The position numbers were made by a program, and so were the translations under genes. This document shows positions 22,594-27,195 of a DNA stretch of 27,195 nucleotides, piece by piece. Position 1 is the first letter of the stretch. Every line of letters starts with the position of its first letter. The notes beneath the pieces were generated by a model. It was not told the DNA's origin. It was given only the letters and a program-made list of their open reading frames with translations, and searched no databases. Source of the DNA: SIG437 sp045576235 (lineage in GTDB: Bacteria > Bacillota > Clostridia > UBA1381 > UBA9506); assembly GCA_045576235.1 (NCBI GenBank), contig JAZNGA010000041.1:1-27195 (forward strand), in the 5' to 3' direction.

Positions 22594-23964
22594 ATGAAAG
22601 AAAGAGAAAAATTTTCTTCAAGACTTGGATTCATCCTGATTTCTGCAGGATGCGCTATCGGGCTCGGAAATGTATATAGATTTCCTATCATAACAGGGGC
22701 ATATGGGGGAGCGCTTTTTGTGCTCATTTACATAGCGTTTCTGCTCATTTTGGGACTTCCTGTTATGACTATGGAGCTATCAGTCGGCAGGGCGAGCCAA
22801 AGAAGCATAGCATCATCTTTTGATGTGCTCCAAAAAAAAGGGCAGAAATGGCACATGCTGAAATTTATGGGCATTGCCGGAAACTATATTCTGATGATGT
22901 TTTACACTATAATTTCAGGTTGGATGCTCATTTATTTTGCCAAGTATGCGTCTGGCTCAATTCTTGCTTTTAAAACATCAGAAGAACTGGGTGCCGTGTT
23001 TGGTGAGGTTGTTGCAAGTCCTGCGCTCTTGATTGCTTCTACATATGCTGTTATTGTAATTTGTTTTGGAATATGCTCGCTTGGTCTTCAGAAAGGCGTT
23101 GAAAAGATCACAAAGGTTATGATGATTGCGTTGCTTGTTTTGATGATTGGACTTAGCATATATGCATGCACTCTTTCAAATGCTGCAGAGGGACTGAAGT
23201 TTTATTTGATACCGAGTTTAGCGTCCATAGAAAAAATGGGACTTTTTAAGGTGATATCTGCTGCTATGGGACAATCCTTCTTCACTTTAAGCGTGGGCAT
23301 AGGCTCAATTGCTATCTTCGGCAGCTACATTGGAAAAGACAGAAGCTTAACTGGAGAGGCACTCACAATTATGGCACTTGATACTTTTGTCGCCCTTGTG
23401 TCAGGATTAATCATTTTCCCTGCATGTTTTACTTATAATGGTGGTGTCACAGCCGATGCATCAACTGTCGGCGCAAGCTTCTTATTCACAACACTCTCAA
23501 GCATTTTCAACGCTATGGCGGGCGGACAAATTGTTGGTTCGCTGTTTTTTGTCTTCATGACATTTGCAGCACTTTCAACGGTTATTGCTGTTTTTGAAAA
23601 CATTATGTCATTCTGGCTTGAACTGACAAATATGAGCAGAAAGAAAGTTGCTCTTATTAACATTGTTCTCATGCTCATTTTGTCGCTTCCCTGTATTTTA
23701 GGATTTAATGTTTTATCAGATTTTCAGATTTTCGGAAAGGGCATTATGGATTTGGAGGATTTCACCGTTTCAAACATCCTTCTGCCTCTTGGAAGCCTGT
23801 TTTATGTTTTGTTTTGCACAACAAGATATGGTTGGGGTTGGGATAAATATTTTGCGGAAGTGAATGAAGGCAAAGGACTTAAGTTTTCAAAGTGGCTGAG
23901 ACCATATGTCACTTATGTTCTTCCCGTTATCATTGTTATAGTTTTTATTATGTCTGTGATGTAA
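22594..23964 (+). CDS. Neurotransmitter:sodium symporter (NSS) family transporter
   Basis: A 456-residue membrane protein with 11-12 hydrophobic segments and the LeuT fold. The TM1 signature GCAIGLGNVYRFP (18-30), with its unwound Gly-Asn region for sodium and substrate, is characteristic, as is the GLPVMTMELSVGR segment in TM2. Bacterial NSS proteins import amino acids with sodium; the likely substrate here is an amino acid, given the adjoining peptidase and branched-chain aminotransferase, but this is inferred from context. AAAGGA lies before the ATG. It does not closely overlap either neighbour. Confidence 0.9.
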   Translation: MKEREKFSSRLGFILISAGCAIGLGNVYRFPIITGAYGGALFVLIYIAFLLILGLPVMTMELSVGRASQRSIASSFDVLQKKGQKWHMLKFMGIAGNYILMMFYTIISGWMLIYFAKYASGSILAFKTSEELGAVFGEVVASPALLIASTYAVIVICFGICSLGLQKGVEKITKVMMIALLVLMIGLSIYACTLSNAAEGLKFYLIPSLASIEKMGLFKVISAAMGQSFFTLSVGIGSIAIFGSYIGKDRSLTGEALTIMALDTFVALVSGLIIFPACFTYNGGVTADASTVGASFLFTTLSSIFNAMAGGQIVGSLFFVFMTFAALSTVIAVFENIMSFWLELTNMSRKKVALINIVLMLILSLPCILGFNVLSDFQIFGKGIMDLEDFTVSNILLPLGSLFYVLFCTTRYGWGWDKYFAEVNEGKGLKFSKWLRPYVTYVLPVIIVIVFIMSVM

Positions 23965-23982
23965 AAAAATTCTTATCAGGAC

Positions 23983-24011
23983 TTTACTTTTAACTTTATT
24001 TGATATATAAT
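23983..24011 (+). promoter_or_regulatory. Promoter of ilvE
   Basis: TTTACT (23983-23988) and TATAAT (24006-24011) with a 17-bp spacer, giving a leader of about 38 nt. No T-box or attenuator fits in this short space. Confidence 0.6.
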
Positions 24012-24055
24012 ATTTAAATTATAAAAGATAACAAATTCTTAGGAGGAATAATATA

Positions 24056-25120
24056 ATGGATATCAAAATCACAAAAACAGCGGCTCCAAAAGAAAAACCG
24101 CCTGTTAATGCTTTAGGTTTCGGAAAACATTTTACAGACCACATGTTCGTAATGGACTACACAGAAGGAATCGGCTGGCACGATGCACGAATTGTTCCGT
24201 ATGGCCCGATTGAAATGGACCCTTCATGTATGACTCTTCACTATGGACAGACAATTTTTGAAGGCTTGAAGGCTTATAAAACACCTGACGGCAACATTAA
24301 TCTGTTCAGACCATACAACAATATGAAAAGAATAAATATTTCAAACGACAGACTCTGTATTCCTCAGATTGATGAAGAGTTTGCCGTTGAAGCCATTAAA
24401 GAGCTTGTTTTGATTGACCAGGACTGGATTCCTGAAGGAGAAGGAACATCTCTTTACATTCGTCCGTTCATTTTTGGAACAGACAATATGCTTGGCGTTC
24501 ATCCTTCGAAAACATATAAGTTTATGATAATTTTATCACCTGTTGGTTCATATTATAAAGATGGTCTTGCTCCCGTTAAAATCTGGGTTGAGGACGATTA
24601 TGTCCGTGCCGTTAAAGGTGGAATGGGCTTTGCTAAAACTGCAGGAAACTATGCTGCAAGCTTGAAGGCTCAGGAGGTTTCTGAAGAAAAGGGATATTCT
24701 CAGGTTCTCTGGCTTGACGGTGTTGAGAGAAAATATATTGAAGAAGTCGGAGCTATGAACATTTTCTTTAAAATTGGCGACGAGGTTGTGACTCCTGCTT
24801 TAAACGGAAGCATTCTGGCAGGCATCACAAGAGACTCTGTTTTAAAGGTTCTTCAGGCAAACGGTTACAAGGCTTCAGAAAAGAGAATTTCAATTGATGA
24901 AATCTGTGAGGCTTATAAGTCAGGAAAGCTTTTAGAAGTGTTCGGAACAGGAACAGCTGCTGTTATTTCTCCTGTTGGCGAGCTTTGCTATAAGGGCGAA
25001 AAAATGGTGATTAACAATGGTGAAATCGGTGAGGTTTCACAGTATCTCTATGACACAATCACAGGCATCCAGAAGGGTGTTGTTGAAGACAAGCTTGATT
25101 TTATTGTTAAAGTTAAATAA
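24056..25120 (+). CDS. ilvE: Branched-chain amino acid aminotransferase
   Basis: A 354-residue class IV PLP-dependent aminotransferase that interconverts leucine, isoleucine and valine with their 2-oxo acids. The PLP lysine is K194 in GFAKTAGNYAASL. The phosphate/carboxylate region EEVGAMNIFF and the GSILAGITRDSVL segment are in place. The length and the N-terminal GFGKHFTDHMF segment match the longer BCAT type II subfamily rather than the 300-residue E. coli type. AGGAGG lies 9 nt before the ATG. The gene is monocistronic; its original terminator appears to have been entered by the IS element downstream. Confidence 0.94.
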   Translation: MDIKITKTAAPKEKPPVNALGFGKHFTDHMFVMDYTEGIGWHDARIVPYGPIEMDPSCMTLHYGQTIFEGLKAYKTPDGNINLFRPYNNMKRINISNDRLCIPQIDEEFAVEAIKELVLIDQDWIPEGEGTSLYIRPFIFGTDNMLGVHPSKTYKFMIILSPVGSYYKDGLAPVKIWVEDDYVRAVKGGMGFAKTAGNYAASLKAQEVSEEKGYSQVLWLDGVERKYIEEVGAMNIFFKIGDEVVTPALNGSILAGITRDSVLKVLQANGYKASEKRISIDEICEAYKSGKLLEVFGTGTAAVISPVGELCYKGEKMVINNGEIGEVSQYLYDTITGIQKGVVEDKLDFIVKVK

Positions 25121-25199
25121 TAAATAATAAAAATAAAAAATGCTCCGCGTGCCTGATATGCACCCCAAAAGTTAGACACTTTTGGAGGTGCATATTTTT

Positions 25200-25568
25200 A
25201 TGGCAAAGAAAGGACAAATTTTTAGAAGCTACTCGCCAGAATTCAAAATATCTGTTATAATGGATATGCGAAAGAACCATTTGGGTTTACGAGAAACTGA
25301 ACGAAAATATCATATTGAGCATTCAGTTATACTTAAGTGGGAACGCATATTTTTAGAAGAAGGAGCCGAAGGTCTTATGAAGGAAAGACGTGGCAGAGCT
25401 TGTAAGGAAAGCGGAACACGAAAAGGTCGCCCGCCTAAGCTCGATAAAAAAGTTGAAGAAGATTTAATTGCAGAAAATCAACGACTTAGAATGGAGATAG
25501 AATACTTAAAAAAACTCGATGCCTTAGTTCAGGAAAGAATGCAAAAGGAAGGGAAAAAGCAGCAATAG
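25200..25568 (+). CDS. IS150-group transposase OrfA (helix-turn-helix)
   Basis: A 122-residue DNA-binding subunit. A helix-turn-helix (YSPEFKISVIMDMRKNHLGL to WERIFLEEG) is followed by a basic stretch and a C-terminal leucine-zipper-like helix (AENQRLRMEIEYLKKLDAL). The start ATG at 25200 follows GGAGGTG; the frame extends upstream to a TTG, but that lies over the ribosome site. Near the 3' end the heptamer G AAA AAG (25553-25559) is a plausible -1 slippery site that would fuse OrfA to OrfB. Confidence 0.92.
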   Translation: MAKKGQIFRSYSPEFKISVIMDMRKNHLGLRETERKYHIEHSVILKWERIFLEEGAEGLMKERRGRACKESGTRKGRPPKLDKKVEEDLIAENQRLRMEIEYLKKLDALVQERMQKEGKKQQ

Positions 25569-25603
25569 TCGATGAATTAAGGCAAAGATATCCGTTAAAA
25601 GAC

Positions 25604-26404
25604 TTGTTGCAACTGTCAGGTTTAGCTCGTAGCACATTTTATTACTACATACAACATCAAAAAACAGATAAACACCAAAATGAGAAAAAGGAAATATATG
25701 ATATATTTATTGCTAATAAATGCAGATACGGCTATCGTAGGATTTGGTCTGTGTTAAAGCAAAAAGGATATACAATTAACCATAAAACGGTATTAAAACT
25801 GATGAATGAACTTAACATAAAAGGAAAACAACGTAAAAATGGCAAGTATCATTCATATAGAGGCGAGGTTGGTAAAGTAGCAGACAACTTGCTCAAAAGA
25901 GATTTCACGGCATCAAAACCCTTTGAAAAACTTACAACCGATGTAACTGAATTTAAGGTGTGTGATGATAAAGTATATTTATCCCCTGTGATGGATTTAT
26001 ACAATCGGGAAATCGTATCATATTCTATTTCATTAAGTCCAAATCTCTATCAAATCAGGGAAATGCTTGATGGTTTGTTCAAGAAGCTACCTGCTAATGC
26101 AAAGCCCTTGTTTCATTCTGACCAAGGTTGGCAATATCAACATGCAGAATATCAACGGTTGTTAAAAGAACATCGCATTATTCAAAGTATGTCGCGTAAA
26201 GGCAATTGTATGGATAACGGAGCTATGGAGAATTTCTTTGGCAGATTAAAAGTTGAAATGTTTTATGGTGAAAAATTCGAAAGTGTTAGCACTTTCATTG
26301 AAGAATTGAAAAAGTATATAGATTACTACAATAACGAAAGAATTTCTATGAAACTAAAAGGAATGAGTCCGGTACAATACCGAACTCATTCGCTTGCAAT
26401 TTAA
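25604..26404 (+). CDS. IS150-group transposase OrfB (DDE integrase domain)
   Basis: A 266-residue frame from TTG 25604; the frame is open further upstream (KAAIVDELRQRYPLKDLLQL) and reaches orfA in the -1 phase, so the natural product is probably the OrfAB fusion made by frameshifting. The rve DDE triad is visible: D in TTDVTEF, D in HSDQGWQYQ, and E in NGAMENFFGRLK, with an HTH_21-like segment near the N-terminus (CRYGYRRIWSVLKQKGY). It has full length for the IS150 group, with no internal stop. Confidence 0.93.
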   Translation: MLQLSGLARSTFYYYIQHQKTDKHQNEKKEIYDIFIANKCRYGYRRIWSVLKQKGYTINHKTVLKLMNELNIKGKQRKNGKYHSYRGEVGKVADNLLKRDFTASKPFEKLTTDVTEFKVCDDKVYLSPVMDLYNREIVSYSISLSPNLYQIREMLDGLFKKLPANAKPLFHSDQGWQYQHAEYQRLLKEHRIIQSMSRKGNCMDNGAMENFFGRLKVEMFYGEKFESVSTFIEELKKYIDYYNNERISMKLKGMSPVQYRTHSLAI

Positions 26405-26464
26405 TATTTAATTTTGTCTAAACTTTGGGGTTAACTTCAGTTTCGCACGGTGTTTTTTGAAAGA

Positions 26465-27037
26465 TTATTCAGGTTTAGTTTCAAGTTTTAGTGGGAAATC
26501 GCCTAGTTTATCAACTTTAAAGCCATTTGCTTTGTAAGTTTCGTAATCGAATGCTTCAAGCTCGTCAATAGCAAGTTTGTGGAACTCGTAGAAGTTTTTC
26601 CACCACTCGTAGCCTGTACCTAGATCAGCATTTAGGTAAGCATCAGCGATGTCGCATCCCATTGCAGGTGCTACGTAGAAAGCACCCATTGCAAGTACGT
26701 TTACTCCGTTACCTGTGATAGCACGAAGTGCAGCAGGTACGCTTTCAACTACACCTGCATGTACGTGTGGGCATTTGCTTGCTGCAATGTGAATTCCCAT
26801 ACCTGTACCGCAGAATAGAAGTGCTCTTTCGAACTCGCCTTCTGAGATCATTGAACCTACACGTAGGCCAACACGGTGGAACATCAAATCAGTATCGTTA
26901 GGGTCGCTATCAGCTTTAACACCCATATCTGTTACTGTCCATCCTTTTGCTTTAAGGTGAGCAACTACAGCCTCTTTTAGTGGGAAGCCTGCAAAGTCAG
27001 CACCTACAACTATTTGTTTGTCTTTTACAGTTTTCAT
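26465..27037 (-). CDS. RpiB/LacAB-family sugar-phosphate isomerase
   Basis: A 190-residue protein of the RpiB/LacA/LacB family (aldose-ketose isomerisation of phosphorylated sugars). It opens VVGADFAGFPLKEAV, matching the RpiB start, and carries the catalytic cysteine C76 in LLFCGTGMGIHIAASK. The residue after the conserved aspartate is Phe14, where RpiB has the phosphate-binding His. It is about 40 residues longer than RpiB at the C-terminus (EWWKNFYEFHKL region). Both points suggest a different substrate, for example a tetrose phosphate or an uncommon sugar. AAAGGA precedes the ATG. It lies just downstream of an iron-type alcohol dehydrogenase gene on the same strand, so a sugar-alcohol route is plausible. 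Confidence 0.85.
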   Translation of the reverse strand: MKTVKDKQIVVGADFAGFPLKEAVVAHLKAKGWTVTDMGVKADSDPNDTDLMFHRVGLRVGSMISEGEFERALLFCGTGMGIHIAASKCPHVHAGVVESVPAALRAITGNGVNVLAMGAFYVAPAMGCDIADAYLNADLGTGYEWWKNFYEFHKLAIDELEAFDYETYKANGFKVDKLGDFPLKLETKPE

Positions 27038-27089
27038 CTTAAAAAATTCCTTTCATAAAAAATTTTATAGAATTTTCTTTAGTAGTTTC

Positions 27090-27118
27090 ATTTTAACATA
27101 AAAAGTTTAAATTGTCAC
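27090..27118 (-). promoter_or_regulatory. Promoter of the RpiB-like gene
   Basis: On the minus strand, GTGACA (27113-27118) and TAAAAT (27090-27095) are 17 bp apart. The site lies between the dehydrogenase stop and the isomerase start, so the isomerase can be transcribed on its own. Confidence 0.55.
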
Positions 27119-27128
27119 TATTTTTTTG

Positions 27129-27195
27129 TTACATAAGTTTTAGGAAAAGCTCTTTGATATCCGCTACGCTTGCTTCACGTGGGTTGCCAGGACGG
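27129..27195 (-). CDS. Iron-containing alcohol dehydrogenase, C-terminal end (partial)
   Basis: On the minus strand, 21 codons and a TAA stop are read at the window edge: RPGNPREASVADIKELFLKLM. The GNPRE-S--DI--LF pattern is the usual C-terminus of group III (iron-containing) alcohol dehydrogenases such as lactaldehyde reductase. Only the tail is present, so the substrate cannot be told. It ends 91 bp before the isomerase start. Confidence 0.65.
   Translation of the reverse strand, partial: RPGNPREASVADIKELFLKLM

Larger units (their letters stand above)
25154..26439. mobile_element. IS3 family insertion sequence, IS150 group, complete
   Basis: A 1286-bp element bounded by imperfect inverted repeats. 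The left end starts TGATATGCACCCCAAAAGTT; the right end read inward starts TGAAGTTAACCCCAAAGTTT, and both continue AGACA. It carries orfA and orfB in the -1 arrangement. All catalytic residues are present, so it is probably active. The 3 bp flanking each side (GCC on the left, GTT on the right) do not match, so no target duplication is visible. Confidence 0.92.

Noticed and set aside
23965..24055. T-box or leader peptide controlling ilvE
   Set aside because: The leader is only about 38 nt after a good promoter, too short for either.
25560..25606. Frameshift mutation inactivating the IS transposase
   Set aside because: The -1 offset between orfA and orfB with a G AAA AAG heptamer is the normal programmed arrangement of the IS150 group.

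Overview
The window looks like the chromosome of a low-GC Clostridia (Firmicutes) bacterium, probably a gut commensal. Reasons: AT-rich sequence, strong Shine-Dalgarno sites with several TTG starts, intrinsic terminators with U-tracts, a glgB-glgC-glgD set (GlgD is typical of Firmicutes), a bile-salt-hydrolase-type enzyme, an NSS transporter and an IS150-group insertion sequence. The assignment is an inference from gene content; no rRNA or marker gene is present.

Layout. (1) 1-3125: the end of an integrated element. It has two overlapping tyrosine recombinase genes (the first cut by the window edge) and, facing them, a three-gene operon of unrecognised small proteins behind a 20-bp palindrome. 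(2) 3126-3869: a minus-strand tRNA cluster, in transcription order Pro(TGG), Thr(TGT), Tyr(GTA), a broken 5' half of Pro(CGG), and an intact Pro(CGG). The broken gene stops at the anticodon loop, which suggests an integration junction. (3) 3930-5069: a YkvI-like membrane transporter. (4) 5095-5676: an AT-rich intergenic region with an iterated 9-mer, a promoter and a small MITE-like repeat. (5) 5677-8129: a HAD phosphatase-like protein, a DUF1858 small redox protein and a choloylglycine-hydrolase-family enzyme. (6) 8155-8529: a strong promoter, a roughly 270-nt highly structured RNA of unidentified class, and a second terminator just before potA. (7) 8556-12502: the potABCD polyamine ABC transporter, ending at a 52-bp perfect palindrome shared with (8) a convergent ABC-F ATPase (12556-14481). 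(9) 14652-18847: the glycogen synthesis genes glgB, glgC and glgD, overlapping or closely spaced. (10) 18905-20754: a minus-strand sugar isomerase-like and Gfo/Idh/MocA dehydrogenase operon with a consensus promoter carrying an inverted repeat in its spacer. (11) 20994-25120: an M20 dipeptidase, an NSS-family sodium symporter and the branched-chain aminotransferase ilvE, a set that fits amino acid and peptide use. (12) 25154-26439: a complete IS150-group (IS3 family) element. (13) 26465-27195: an RpiB/LacAB-type isomerase and the tail of an iron-containing alcohol dehydrogenase, both on the minus strand.

The best candidates for something undescribed are the structured RNA ahead of potABCD (8190-8460), the small three-gene operon carried by the integrated element (1664-2994), and the split tRNA-Pro gene beside an intact copy (3126-3401).
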